39,270 nt of DNA from Labilithrix sp. (lineage in GTDB: Bacteria > Myxococcota_A > Polyangia > Polyangiales > Polyangiaceae), in the NCBI GenBank assembly GCA_019637175.1, contig JAHBWD010000073.1, positions 1 through 39,270 on the forward strand, read 5' to 3'. The notes below the pieces were generated by a model. The model did no database searches and was not told the DNA's origin. It was given only the letters and a program-made list of their open reading frames with translations. The translations under genes were made by a program, and so were the position numbers. Numbering within the stretch: position 1 is the stretch's first letter; the number at the start of each line of letters is the position of its first letter. Positions 9,378-20,875 of the stretch are shown here, piece after piece.

Positions 9378-10775
9378 TCAGGGCCGCTTTGCGAGCGCTT
9401 CCGCGAACTTCGTGTCGTAGTGGCCGCGGCCGAACTCGCCGGAGGCGAGCACTTTGCGGAGGAACGCGAGGTTCGTCACCGCGGGGGCGATGGTCGTCGT
9501 TTCGAGCGCGCGATCGAGCTCGCGGATCGCCGCGTCGCGCGTCTCGCCCCAGGCGACCACCTTGGCGATCATCGGATCGTAGTACGGCGTGATCTTCGCG
9601 CCGGGCGCGACGCCCGACTCGACGCGCAGCGCGCGCGACTGGACCTCGCCGGCGCCGCCCGCCCACACGAGCTCGTCGATCGGCCCGGGCTTCGGGATGA
9701 ACCCCTTGCTCGGATCCTCGGCGTAGATCCGCGTCTCGATGGCGTGGCCCTTCCGCGTGAGCGTCGAGAGATCGGGGAGCCTCTCGCCCGCGGCGACGCG
9801 GAGCTGCAGCTCGACGAGATCGAGACCGGTGACCATCTCGGTCACGGGGTGCTCGACCTGGAGCCGCGCGTTGACCTCGAGGAAGTAGAGGTTGCCCTTG
9901 TCGTCGGCGATGAACTCGCAGGTGCCGGCGCCGACGTACCCGACCTTGGTGACGACGCGGAGCGCCGCGGCGAAGAGCTCGCTCCGCCGAGCTTCGCCTG
10001 CTTCTCCCTGGAAGAAGGCCGCCGGCGAGGGCGACTCTTCGATGATCTTCTGGTGACGCCGCTGCACGCTGCACTCGCGCTCGCCGAGCGCGAACGCCTG
10101 CCCATGGGTGTCGCAGAAGACTTGCACCTCGATGTGTCGCGGCTCGGCGACGTAGCGCTCGAGGAAGACGCGCGCGTCGGCGAAGCTCGCCTGCCCGCGA
10201 TCGGAGCACGACTTGAGCGCGCGCTCGAGGCCGCTCTCGTCGTTCACGATCTGCATGCCGATGCCGCCGCCGCCCGAGACGGCCTTGACGACGACGGGGT
10301 AGCCGACCTTCGACGCCACTTCCTTCGCGTGCGCCACGCCTTCGGGCGTGTCGATGGCGATGGGCTCGTCGGTGCCGGGCACGGGGCTCGTGCCCGCTTC
10401 GAGCGCGACGTGGCGCGCCTTCATCTTGTCGCCGAACGCGTCGAGCACCGAAGGCGGCGGCCCGATGAACGTCACGCCGGCCTCGCCCACGGCGCGGGCG
10501 AACGCGGACTTCTCGCTCAAGAATCCGTAGCCCGGATGCACCGCGTCGGCGCCCGCTTTCGCGATCGCGGCGAGGATCGCGTCGATGTTCAAGTACGAGT
10601 CTTTCGCCGGCGCGGGCCCGACGAGGACGGCCTCGTCGGCGTCCGTGACGTGCGGCGCCTGGGCGTCGGCCTCGGAGTAGACGGCGACGGTCGCCACGCC
10701 GAGCCGCTTGCACGTACGAATGACCCGGCGCGCGATCTCGCCGCGGTTGCAGACGAGGACTTTCTTGAACGGCAT
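9378..10775 (-). CDS. Biotin carboxylase subunit of an acyl-CoA carboxylase (AccC-like)
   Basis: A 465-residue biotin carboxylase. It carboxylates carrier-bound biotin using ATP and bicarbonate. Seen: the N-terminal VLVCNRGEIARR, HPGYGFLSE, Lys164 before the glycine-rich ATP loop GGGGIGM (168-174), ECSVQRRHQKIIEE, and EVNARLQVEHPVTE with catalytic Glu and Arg. The length fits a stand-alone subunit without fused carrier. The ATG at 10775 gives the family N-terminus (MPFKKVLV). It follows the diguanylate cyclase gene by 32 bp. No carrier protein (BCCP) or carboxyltransferase gene is in the window, so whether it serves acetyl-, propionyl- or another acyl-CoA cannot be decided; for that reason the symbol accC is not assigned. 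Confidence 0.92.
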   Translation of the reverse strand: MPFKKVLVCNRGEIARRVIRTCKRLGVATVAVYSEADAQAPHVTDADEAVLVGPAPAKDSYLNIDAILAAIAKAGADAVHPGYGFLSEKSAFARAVGEAGVTFIGPPPSVLDAFGDKMKARHVALEAGTSPVPGTDEPIAIDTPEGVAHAKEVASKVGYPVVVKAVSGGGGIGMQIVNDESGLERALKSCSDRGQASFADARVFLERYVAEPRHIEVQVFCDTHGQAFALGERECSVQRRHQKIIEESPSPAAFFQGEAGEARRSELFAAALRVVTKVGYVGAGTCEFIADDKGNLYFLEVNARLQVEHPVTEMVTGLDLVELQLRVAAGERLPDLSTLTRKGHAIETRIYAEDPSKGFIPKPGPIDELVWAGGAGEVQSRALRVESGVAPGAKITPYYDPMIAKVVAWGETRDAAIRELDRALETTTIAPAVTNLAFLRKVLASGEFGRGHYDTKFAEALAKRP

Positions 10776-10807
10776 GATCGCTCGATAGCACACCCGCAAA
10801 GGCGCGG

Positions 10808-11848
10808 TCAGCCGACGACGTCGCGCGGCGTCGAGACGACCACGCGGTTACGCCCGAGGCGCTTGGCCTCGTACATCGCCTCGTCGGCCCGGCGCTCGAG
10901 CTGCTCGGGCGTCTCGCGCTTGTCCCACGTGGCGACGCCGATCGACACCGTCTGCTGGATCCGGAGGCCGCTGCCTTCCTCGAAGGGCTCGGCGTGGAGC
11001 GTCTGCTGGATCCGGTTGCCGGTCGCGTGGGCCTGGGTGGCGCCCGTCGCGGGCATGATGAGGACGAACTCTTCGCCGCCGCGGCGCACGAGCACGTCGA
11101 CGCGTCGCACGACCTTGCGCACGCGATCGGCGAACGAGCGGAGCACGGCGTCGCCGACCGCGTGACCGTGCTTGTCGTTGACGGATTTGAAGTGATCGAG
11201 ATCCATGTAGAGCACGCTCACGTCGCCCGCGGATCGGCTCGCGCGCTCCATCTCCTCGACCAAGCGCGGGTTGAGATAGCGGTGGTTGAAGGCCATCGTG
11301 ATGTCGTCGAACATCGCGAGGCGCCGGAGGCGCGCGCGCTCGATCGGCGGCGCCGAGCAGTTGGCGAGCAGGCGCAAGAGGAGCTGATCTTCCTCGGCGA
11401 ACGCCGTGGGCCGCGGCGACGTCACGGCGAGCACGCCGATCACCTCGCCGCTCGACCAAAGGGGCTCGGCCATGATCGATCGAATGTCGAAGGGCTGCGG
11501 CCGCGGCGACTTCATCCATCGCGAGTCGTGCTGCACGTCGGAGATCCGCGCGGGCTGCCCGTGCTCGACGACCCAGCCGAGGATGCCCTCGCCTCGCTTG
11601 AGCTCCATCGGTCGCTCGTCTTCGCCCGTGCCCGATCGGGCGCCCGAGAGCAGCGCGGTGCGCGAGGTGTCGAGCAGACGGATCGAGGCGTGATCGGCGC
11701 GGAGCAGATCGAGCGTCGCGTCGGTGACGGCCTTGAGGAACTCCTCGAGCGGCCGGTCGTCGGTGAGCTGGGCGGTCAGCTGGAGGAGCACGTCGAGCGC
11801 GCGTTGGCCCTCGTTCGCGAGGTAGCCCGGAGGGAAGCTTTGACTCAT
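10808..11848 (-). CDS. GAF-GGDEF diguanylate cyclase
   Basis: A 346-residue protein. Residues about 15-175 form a GAF-type sensory domain (RADHASIRLLD, GEGILGWVVEHGQPARISDV, RSIMAEPLW, GVLAVTSPRP). Residues about 185-340 form a GGDEF domain with the active-site signature GGEEF at 257-261 and an intact RxxD inhibitory site (RRVD) at the normal spacing before it, so it should synthesise c-di-GMP with product inhibition. No membrane segment is seen. It starts only 21 bp after the dnaE2 stop on the same strand, so it may be co-transcribed from the LexA-type promoter upstream of dnaE2. The GAF ligand is unknown. Confidence 0.93.
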   Translation of the reverse strand: MSQSFPPGYLANEGQRALDVLLQLTAQLTDDRPLEEFLKAVTDATLDLLRADHASIRLLDTSRTALLSGARSGTGEDERPMELKRGEGILGWVVEHGQPARISDVQHDSRWMKSPRPQPFDIRSIMAEPLWSSGEVIGVLAVTSPRPTAFAEEDQLLLRLLANCSAPPIERARLRRLAMFDDITMAFNHRYLNPRLVEEMERASRSAGDVSVLYMDLDHFKSVNDKHGHAVGDAVLRSFADRVRKVVRRVDVLVRRGGEEFVLIMPATGATQAHATGNRIQQTLHAEPFEEGSGLRIQQTVSIGVATWDKRETPEQLERRADEAMYEAKRLGRNRVVVSTPRDVVG

Positions 11849-11869
11849 GCCGCACGCCCATTCTACGGA

Positions 11870-15256
<3,387 letters not shown>

Positions 15257-15277
15257 ACGATGGACGGTATAGCACGC

Positions 15278-15299
15278 GACCTGAACACCTGCTCAGGTC
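15278..15299 (-). promoter_or_regulatory. LexA-type SOS box of dnaE2
   Basis: GACCTG (15278-15283), ten bases, CAGGTC (15294-15299): a perfect 6-bp inverted repeat with the CTG-N10-CAG spacing of proteobacterial LexA operators. The CTGAACAC half is identical in the box at imuA. On the minus strand it ends in GTTCAG, like the LexA box described for Myxococcus xanthus. It lies just upstream of an extended -10-like TGCTATACC, overlapping where the -35 should be, so LexA binding would block RNA polymerase. Confidence 0.82.
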
Positions 15300-15323
15300 A
15301 TGTTACTGTGTAATTTCCGAATG

Positions 15324-15980
15324 TTAGAACGTGCCGAAGGCCGCGAGGCCGCCGCCCTGCGCGTCGGCGAACGGAGCGATGCGCGGCCGCGCGCTCCTCG
15401 CGGGCTTCTCCGTCTCGAGGAGGTACCAGGCGAGGCCGCCGGCCATCGTCAGCGCGCCGAGGGCGATCACGACCGTCCCGATGATCGGCTGCTGCTGCGA
15501 CGCGCCTGCCTGCGATCGCTCCGCGGCGAAGTCTTCGTTGCTCTGCGAGGCGCGCCGCTGACACGTGCTCGTCTCGGCGTCGCATCCCGCCGGCAGCGAC
15601 GGCGCCGTGAGGTGGAGCGCGAGCCCGGAGACGACGGTCGTCGCGCCGACGGCCACGAGGAGCCACGGGTAGACCGTGTGCTTCGGGCGCCTCGCGGGCT
15701 TCGCGAGCGGCGCGGCGGGGATCTCCGTGGCGGGCTCGATGAGCTGGACGTCGTCGGTCGTGGGCATCGTCGCCGGCGCGGGCGCGGGCGCCGGCGCGGG
15801 CGCGGGCGTCGGGGGCGTCGGATCGGCCGCGGGCGGCGTCGGATCGGCGGGCTCGGCCGGCTCGACCGGCGCGGGCGCTGCGTTCGGCGCGCCAGGCGGA
15901 TCGTCGGCGCGCGCGACCGCGGGCACCGCGGGCGACAGCAGCGCGGCGATCGTGAGCACGCTGACGATCCGTCGTTTCAT
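15324..15980 (-). CDS. Secreted or membrane protein with Pro/Ala linker, unknown function
   Basis: A 218-residue protein with a clear signal peptide (MKRRIVSVLTIAALLSPAVPAVARADD). A low-complexity stretch of Pro/Ala/Thr with alternating PA follows (residues about 27-70). Then come two hydrophobic segments, YPWLLVAVGATTVVSGLAL (about 105-125) and IIGTVVIALGALTMAGGLAWYLL (about 168-190), flanking a Gln/Ser-rich loop with two cysteines (GCDAETSTC). This layout, Pro-rich linker plus two helices, is common in uncharacterised myxobacterial envelope proteins. The ATG at 15980 is chosen because the signal peptide begins there. It lies between dnaE2 and imuB on the same strand but is not a known part of the mutasome. 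Function not recognised. Confidence 0.75.
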   Translation of the reverse strand: MKRRIVSVLTIAALLSPAVPAVARADDPPGAPNAAPAPVEPAEPADPTPPAADPTPPTPAPAPAPAPAPATMPTTDDVQLIEPATEIPAAPLAKPARRPKHTVYPWLLVAVGATTVVSGLALHLTAPSLPAGCDAETSTCQRRASQSNEDFAAERSQAGASQQQPIIGTVVIALGALTMAGGLAWYLLETEKPARSARPRIAPFADAQGGGLAAFGTF

Positions 15981-16186
15981 CGACGAGGAGCGTATCCCAA
16001 GGACCAGGCCATGAGACAACCACCGAAGATCGTTACCCTTCACCGGCGCCGCGCCGCGGTGATCCGCCCTCAGCCCCTCGCGCCCATGAGGGCACCGACC
16101 CGCGACGAATCCCCTTTTGAGACGTTTCGGAAAGCGAACGTAAGTAGCGGCGCGCGCGGAGCTGCGGTACCGGCGAGTCCGCGAGC

Positions 16187-16831
16187 ATGGAGACCAAGAG
16201 CGCGTTCGCAGCACCGCGGCGTCCGAAGATCCGCAAGCGCGTGGTCACACCTCCGCGCGCTGCCGTCGAGGCTCCGAAGCGCGCCGTCCTCCAGCTGGAT
16301 CTCGACGCGCCTCCGTCGGGCGGCGCGCCCGTCGTGGCGCAGGTGACCGCGCCCCTCGTCATGGGCCCGCCGCCGATGGCGTTCGTCGCGCCGACGCTCT
16401 CGCCGAGGCGCGCGCCGCGTTCGATGCGCAAGATCATCGTCGCCGTCGCCGCGGTCGCGGCCTCGTCGATGTCGATCGGCGCCATCGTCGCGCTGCTGAG
16501 CGGCACATCCGACACGGAGGCGAGCACGACGACCGTGACGGCGGCGACGCAGCCGAAGCTCGTCACCTCGGCGCGCACCGAGGCCGCGGAGGCGATCCCC
16601 GTGGTCGACGTGAAGAGCCTCCCGCCGGCGAAGACGCAGACCACGCCGCCCGCGCGACCGATCACGCGCGCGCGCCCCGCGGTCGCGGCGGCCGCCGCGG
16701 CCGGCACGCACGAGCCGAGCCCCGCACCCGAAGCGTCCGCGGCGCCCGCGGCGCCCGCTCAGGAGTCTGCGGAAGAGGCCGCCGAGCGCGCGCTCACCGA
16801 GTCGAACGGTCCGTCGGCTTCGACGCATTGA
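16187..16831 (+). CDS. Single-pass membrane protein with disordered tails, unknown function
   Basis: A 214-residue protein. A basic, Pro-rich N-terminal region of about 80 residues is followed by one membrane helix (KIIVAVAAVAASSMSIGAIVALL, about 82-104). The C-terminal 110 residues are low-complexity, rich in Thr, Ala, Pro and Glu, with no recognisable domain. There is no cleavable signal peptide, so the N-terminus should stay in the cytoplasm. It is the only plus-strand gene within the dnaE2 to imuA stretch, is divergent from the 15980 gene (206-bp gap with no clear promoter) and ends 22 bp from the convergent imuB. Composition is coding-like, but no homologous family is recognised. Confidence 0.6.
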   Translation: METKSAFAAPRRPKIRKRVVTPPRAAVEAPKRAVLQLDLDAPPSGGAPVVAQVTAPLVMGPPPMAFVAPTLSPRRAPRSMRKIIVAVAAVAASSMSIGAIVALLSGTSDTEASTTTVTAATQPKLVTSARTEAAEAIPVVDVKSLPPAKTQTTPPARPITRARPAVAAAAAAGTHEPSPAPEASAAPAAPAQESAEEAAERALTESNGPSASTH

Positions 16832-16853
16832 TCGCATCGACGAGAGCGAAGTC

Positions 16854-18401
16854 TCAGTCGAACCAACCGCGCACGTACGCCGCGCCGCCGTCGCGATCGA
16901 GCTCGACCCACGCGGGGCCGCCGAACGTCCAAGCGTACACGTAGTCGCTCCGGCGGAGGCGGCCCGCGCGCTCGGAGGGAGCGCGCTTCCACCAGTCGAC
17001 GCCTTCGACGCGCGCGAGGTGACGGACGATCTTCACCTCGTCGCGCGGGACGACGACGGGCTCGCGCAGCAGGCGCGTCGGCTCGGGGACGCTCGAGAGG
17101 AGATGATGCCGCTTCTTCTCCGGAGCCCGCGACGAGCGTGAAGAGGGCAGCCTCACGAAGCGAGAACGATCCTCCGGCGACCACGCGTCGCCGAGCGAGA
17201 GCTGGCCGACCGCCTCTTCCCCCAGATCGGAAGCGAGCTCGGCGACCAGGCGTGGCAGCGCAGCCTCCGCCTTCGGCTGAGCCTCGAACAGCGAGAGCAC
17301 GGCCTGCGGCTTGTGGACCAGCGACGCCGCGCGCAGCTTCGCGACGAGGACGGGCGCGCGGAGGGCGAGCCGCTCGATCTTCGGGCGCAGCGCGGCGAGC
17401 AGATCGCCCGCCGACGACAGCGGCGCGGGAAGATCGAGCGCGATCTGCGTTCGCCTCTCGCGATCGCCGCCTTCGAGCAGGGCGGCGTCGAGCAGGAGAT
17501 CGAGCTCGACGCGCGCGGCCGCCACCGCGCGGCCGGCGAGGCGCGACGCGAGGCGATCGCACAGGGCCTTGGCCACGAACGTCAGCGCCTCGCTGCCCTC
17601 GATGCCGTACTCGAGCGCGGCCTCTTCTTCCGGGACCTCCGGCGGGGTGTACGACGCGAGGGGCGCGCGATCTTCACCCTCGGCGAGGCCGATCACGAGC
17701 GGCGCGAGGGCGCCGAGGCGCGTGGCGAGCGCGGCGCGAGGGAGCGCGCGGAGCTCGGCGATCGTGCGGACGCCGATCTTCGTGAGCCATCGCACGTCTT
17801 CCGCGGGCAGCGGGAGAACGGAGACGGAGAGCGGCGCGAGGGCGACGGCGTTCTGACCGGGCGGCACGACCACCATCTGCGCGTCTTCGCTCGTTACGTT
17901 CGCGGAGGCCGCGCGCGCGAGGATCGCCGCGACGCGAGGGCCCTCGGCGATCGCCACGGTGCACGCGTGGCCGAAGCCGCCGATGACCCGCGCGAGACGC
18001 GACGCGAGGATCGCTTCGCCGCCGTGCAGATGCGCGCAGCCCGTGACGTCGACCCACACGACGTCGCCCGCTTCGCTGCTGAACGAAACCGTCGCCCCGA
18101 AGGCGAGCGCGACCTCGGCGAGGCGCGTGAGGACGCCCTCGACAGCTTCGGGGCGGACGACGCGCACCGCGAGATCGCCCGCGCGGGCGCGCGCCTGCGC
18201 GATCGTTTGACCGGCACGAACGCCGCGGGCGCGCGCTTCGCGCGAGACCACGTCGATGCGCGTGTTGCCGAGGAGCTTCTGCTCCGTGAGCGGAGCCGGC
18301 GCGACCACGATCGCGAGCGGCCCCGGGCGGGCCGACGGCTCCGCGGCCGCGCGCACGACCTCGACGCGCAGCTCGGGGAGATGGACCGCGGCGATCCGCA
18401 T
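16854..18401 (-). CDS. imuB: ImuB, catalytically inactive Y-family polymerase homologue
   Basis: A 515-residue ImuB. It bridges the beta clamp to DnaE2 and ImuA in damage-induced mutagenesis. The Y-family fold is seen, but the catalytic acids are missing: the N-terminus reads AAVHLPELRVEV without the metal-binding Asp, and the second site reads VVWVDVTGCAHLHGGE, the ImuB consensus in place of the DinB active-site DE pair. A clamp-binding-like QLSLG lies near residue 398. The C-terminal ImuB module is present (VDWWKRAPSERAGRLRRSDYV, ending YVRGWFD). It sits 6 bp downstream of imuA, so the two are one operon. Confidence 0.95.
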   Translation of the reverse strand: MRIAAVHLPELRVEVVRAAAEPSARPGPLAIVVAPAPLTEQKLLGNTRIDVVSREARARGVRAGQTIAQARARAGDLAVRVVRPEAVEGVLTRLAEVALAFGATVSFSSEAGDVVWVDVTGCAHLHGGEAILASRLARVIGGFGHACTVAIAEGPRVAAILARAASANVTSEDAQMVVVPPGQNAVALAPLSVSVLPLPAEDVRWLTKIGVRTIAELRALPRAALATRLGALAPLVIGLAEGEDRAPLASYTPPEVPEEEAALEYGIEGSEALTFVAKALCDRLASRLAGRAVAAARVELDLLLDAALLEGGDRERRTQIALDLPAPLSSAGDLLAALRPKIERLALRAPVLVAKLRAASLVHKPQAVLSLFEAQPKAEAALPRLVAELASDLGEEAVGQLSLGDAWSPEDRSRFVRLPSSRSSRAPEKKRHHLLSSVPEPTRLLREPVVVPRDEVKIVRHLARVEGVDWWKRAPSERAGRLRRSDYVYAWTFGGPAWVELDRDGGAAYVRGWFD

Positions 18402-18407
18402 GGGCGC

Positions 18408-19088
18408 TCAGCACGCGAGGCGCACGACGTGCTGCGACGACGCGCGCCCTCGACGATCTTTGGTGACGCGAAGGGCGATGGCCTCGGGCCGACGCTCGAC
18501 CTCGATGCGCAGCGCGACCGGCCACGGCGCCGCGCGTGAAGCGAAGACGTTCGAGAGGACGAGGAACGTCGTTCCCTTCTCTTCCGCCGCGAGCGCGAGC
18601 TTGCGAATGACGATCGCGCCGTCCGTTTTCGCCTTCCCAATCTTGCCGTCGAGGCCGGAGAGCGCGTCGATCACGACGAGATCGAACGCCCCCGAGGCGC
18701 CCACCTTCACGACGGTGCGCGCGAGGGCCGCAGCCTCCGGCCGGACGACGAGCAGCCGATCGAGATCGACGCCCGCCGCGGCCACGGCGGGCGCGTAGAG
18801 CGACGGCGCGTTCTTCTCGCTCACCCAGGCGCACCACGCCTTGGGATCGGCCGCGTGCACCGCGCGGACGGCCGAGAGCGCGATCGTGGTCGCGCCGCCG
18901 CGCATGACGCTCTTCTCGACCGGCGAGGCGATCTCGATGACGCCGCGAGGGAGGCCGCGATCGGGAAGAACGCGCTCGAGCTCCGGCCAGCCGAGGGAGA
19001 GGACGTGCCGATCGGGCGCTTTTTCGGCCGTTCCCTGGAGGACGCCGAGACGCGCGAGCTCGAGGAGAGGGACCGCCAGCGCCGCCAT
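18408..19088 (-). CDS. imuA: ImuA, RecA-like accessory protein of the mutasome
   Basis: A 226-residue ImuA, a RecA/SulA-like partner of ImuB that inhibits RecA and supports DnaE2-dependent mutagenesis. Seen: the core SLGWPELERVLPDRGLPRGV, which aligns with the ImuA N-terminal pattern; a degenerate P-loop region (EIASPVEKSVMRGG), so ATPase activity is doubtful; and a Walker-B-like FDLVVIDAL. The ATG at 19088 is preferred; a GTG at 19103 is in frame but lies inside the LexA-type box. No Shine-Dalgarno precedes either, so the mRNA may be nearly leaderless. It is followed 6 bp later by imuB and is divergent from larE. Confidence 0.92.
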   Translation of the reverse strand: MAALAVPLLELARLGVLQGTAEKAPDRHVLSLGWPELERVLPDRGLPRGVIEIASPVEKSVMRGGATTIALSAVRAVHAADPKAWCAWVSEKNAPSLYAPAVAAAGVDLDRLLVVRPEAAALARTVVKVGASGAFDLVVIDALSGLDGKIGKAKTDGAIVIRKLALAAEEKGTTFLVLSNVFASRAAPWPVALRIEVERRPEAIALRVTKDRRGRASSQHVVRLAC

Positions 19089-19091
19089 GAC

Positions 19092-19115
19092 GATACTGAA
19101 CACTTAACCAGTATC
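19092..19115 (-). promoter_or_regulatory. LexA-type SOS box of imuA-imuB
   Basis: GATACTG (19092-19098), ten bases, CAGTATC (19109-19115): a perfect 7-bp inverted repeat with CTG-N10-CAG spacing. It shares the CTGAACAC half with the dnaE2 box. It starts 4 bp upstream of the imuA ATG, so LexA would cover the promoter and the transcription start. It also lies 53 bp from the larE start on the other strand. Confidence 0.85.
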
Positions 19116-19167
19116 GACCTTCGCGCAAGGAAAAACATGCTGGCGGTCCGCTCCAGCGCTAGATCGC

Positions 19168-20061
19168 TTGGCTGTGACTGCGCCTGCGCTCCGTCCCCTG
19201 CTGGCTGAGGGCTCCGATCCGAAGCTCGACCACCTCGTCGCGATCCTCCGCGAGATGGGCTCCGTGCTCGTCTGTTACTCCGGCGGGGTCGACAGCGCGT
19301 TCGTCCTCGCGGTCGCGCACCGCGTGCTCGGCGACAAGTGCATCGGCATGACGGCCGTGAGCCCGAGCCTCGCCGACTTCGAGCGCGAAGATGCGATCGC
19401 GATCGCCAAGGAGATCGGCGCGCGTCACGAGCTCGTCGAGTCGAGCGAGATCGAAGACGAGAGCTACGCGAAGAACCACGCCGATCGCTGCTTTCACTGC
19501 AAGAGCGAGCTCTATCGCGTGAGCGAGGTGAAGCAGCGCGAGTGGGGGCTCGCGTTCTCGGTCAACGGGACGAACCTCGACGATCTCGGCGACTACCGCC
19601 CGGGCCTCGAGGCGGCGAAGAAGGCCGGCGCGCGCAGCCCCCTCGTCGAGGCGAGCTTCACGAAGGCCGACGTGCGTCGCGTCGCGCAGCTCCTCGGCAT
19701 GCCCGTCTGGGACAAGCCCGCCGCCGCCTGCCTCTCGAGCCGCCTCCCCTACGGGACGCGCGTGACCCGCGAGCGCCTCGCGCAGATCGGCAGCCTCGAG
19801 GCCGAGATCCGTCGCCTCGGGATCCGCCAGGCGCGCGTGCGATGGCACGCCGTCGGCGGCGGCCCTGCCGCGTCGGAGAGCGCGATGGCGCGCATCGAGA
19901 TCGGCAGAGACGAGATCGAGCGCGCGTTCGAAGCGCGCGACGCGATCGTCTCCGCGGGAAAAAAGCTCGGCTTCGCGTACGTCACGCTCGATCTCGCGGG
20001 CTACCGCATGGGCAGCCACAACGAGCTGCTCCGCGGCCGCGCGCTCCCCGTCGTGTCCTGA
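19168..20061 (+). CDS. larE: ATP-dependent sacrificial sulfur transferase LarE
   Basis: A 297-residue LarE, a PP-loop enzyme that adenylates the pyridinium dithio-precursor of the nickel-pincer nucleotide cofactor and donates sulfur from its own cysteine. Seen: the PP-loop SGGVDS (38-43), the family motif CFHCKSELY with Cys108 and Cys111, and the catalytic cysteine Cys188 in AACLSSRLPYG. The start is TTG at 19168 or GTG at 19174; neither has a clear Shine-Dalgarno. No larA, larB or larC is in the window, so it is an orphan here. It is divergent from imuA with about 80 bp between starts. Confidence 0.93.
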   Translation: MAVTAPALRPLLAEGSDPKLDHLVAILREMGSVLVCYSGGVDSAFVLAVAHRVLGDKCIGMTAVSPSLADFEREDAIAIAKEIGARHELVESSEIEDESYAKNHADRCFHCKSELYRVSEVKQREWGLAFSVNGTNLDDLGDYRPGLEAAKKAGARSPLVEASFTKADVRRVAQLLGMPVWDKPAAACLSSRLPYGTRVTRERLAQIGSLEAEIRRLGIRQARVRWHAVGGGPAASESAMARIEIGRDEIERAFEARDAIVSAGKKLGFAYVTLDLAGYRMGSHNELLRGRALPVVS

Positions 20062-20071
20062 CGCCGAGCGA

Positions 20072-20416
20072 TCAGAGCCGATCGTCGTCCGGCGGCGCCG
20101 TCGGGATCGGCGCCTCGCCGCGCTTGCGGATCGCGACGAGGTTCGTGCCCGACAGCGATCGCCTCGCGAGCATGGCGGGGATGAGCGCGGCGGCGCAGAC
20201 GAACGCGATCGACGCGAAGAGCGCGGCGAGCGCGAGCGAAGAGCCCCGACGGAGCGCGGCGGCGAAGGTCACGACCGCGAACGTCGCGCCTGCGCCGGCG
20301 AGGGCGCGCCACGGCATCGGCCGGCGCCTCTGCTCGAGCGAGCGCGCATAGTCGAAGTAGACGAGCCGATCTTCGGCGCGCTCATCCCCGTCGCGATAGG
20401 ACTTCGGCATCTTCAT
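20072..20416 (-). CDS. Small membrane protein, unknown function
   Basis: A 114-residue protein with a charged N-terminus (about 35 residues, with YFDYARSLEQRRRP), then two hydrophobic segments (about 37-55, ALAGAGATFAVVTFAAAL, and 60-82, ALAALFASIAFVCAAALIPAML) and a basic Pro/Asp tail. This looks like a two-helix inner-membrane protein. The ATG at 20416 overlaps the stop of the upstream gene by 4 bp (ATGA), so the two are translationally coupled. It ends 10 bp from the convergent larE stop. No family is recognised. Confidence 0.6.
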   Translation of the reverse strand: MKMPKSYRDGDERAEDRLVYFDYARSLEQRRRPMPWRALAGAGATFAVVTFAAALRRGSSLALAALFASIAFVCAAALIPAMLARRSLSGTNLVAIRKRGEAPIPTAPPDDDRL

Positions 20417-20802
20417 CCCCTGCACTGGAAGGCGCCCGGCGCGGGCGTGCGCTCGTGAACTTTGCGCGACTCGACGGCGAGCTCGACGCCCGCGCGCGCC
20501 CCGTAACCGGTGAGCCAGTTGTAGTACTCGCCTCCCTTGCCGAAGGCGACGTCGCCGCGACGCTTCTCGGCGAAGCCGTTGTCGTCGAGCCACTTCATGA
20601 TCGCCGCCGGCCTCTCGGGGACGTGCTTCGCCGCGTCGCCGGGCCCGCCGTGATGTCGCGTCGACCACGCCTCCGCCGAGCTCTTGAGGCCCGCACGCGC
20701 CTTCAGCGTCTCGTCCTTCGCGACGATGCCGGCGTCGTGCGCCAGATCGTTCACGAGCTCTTCGGTCCTTCGCCGACAATCGACTCCATCGACTCCACTC
20801 AT
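20413..20802 (-). CDS. Small soluble protein, unknown function
   Basis: A 129-residue protein of mixed composition (charged, with Trp, Tyr, Asn and His), so coding is likely. It has no signal peptide or membrane segment. Recognisable stretches are IMKWLDDNGFAEKRRGDVAF and GGEYYNWLTGYGARAGVELAV, which do not match a family I know. Its stop overlaps the start of the small membrane protein gene downstream, which suggests a functional pair (soluble plus membrane). The ATG at 20802 is the only good start; it is preceded by no clear Shine-Dalgarno. Confidence 0.6.
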   Translation of the reverse strand: MSGVDGVDCRRRTEELVNDLAHDAGIVAKDETLKARAGLKSSAEAWSTRHHGGPGDAAKHVPERPAAIMKWLDDNGFAEKRRGDVAFGKGGEYYNWLTGYGARAGVELAVESRKVHERTPAPGAFQCRG

Positions 20803-20875
20803 CTTCGACCTCGTGAGGTCCCCTTCGGCCGCTGACTCCGAGAGGTTGCCTGAAATCGTCAGCCGGGGTGCGCGG

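Noticed and set aside
18408..19088. imuA considered as recA or sulA
   Set aside because: The P-loop is degenerate, there is no recA core, and imuB follows at 6 bp behind the same LexA-type box, which identifies it as ImuA.
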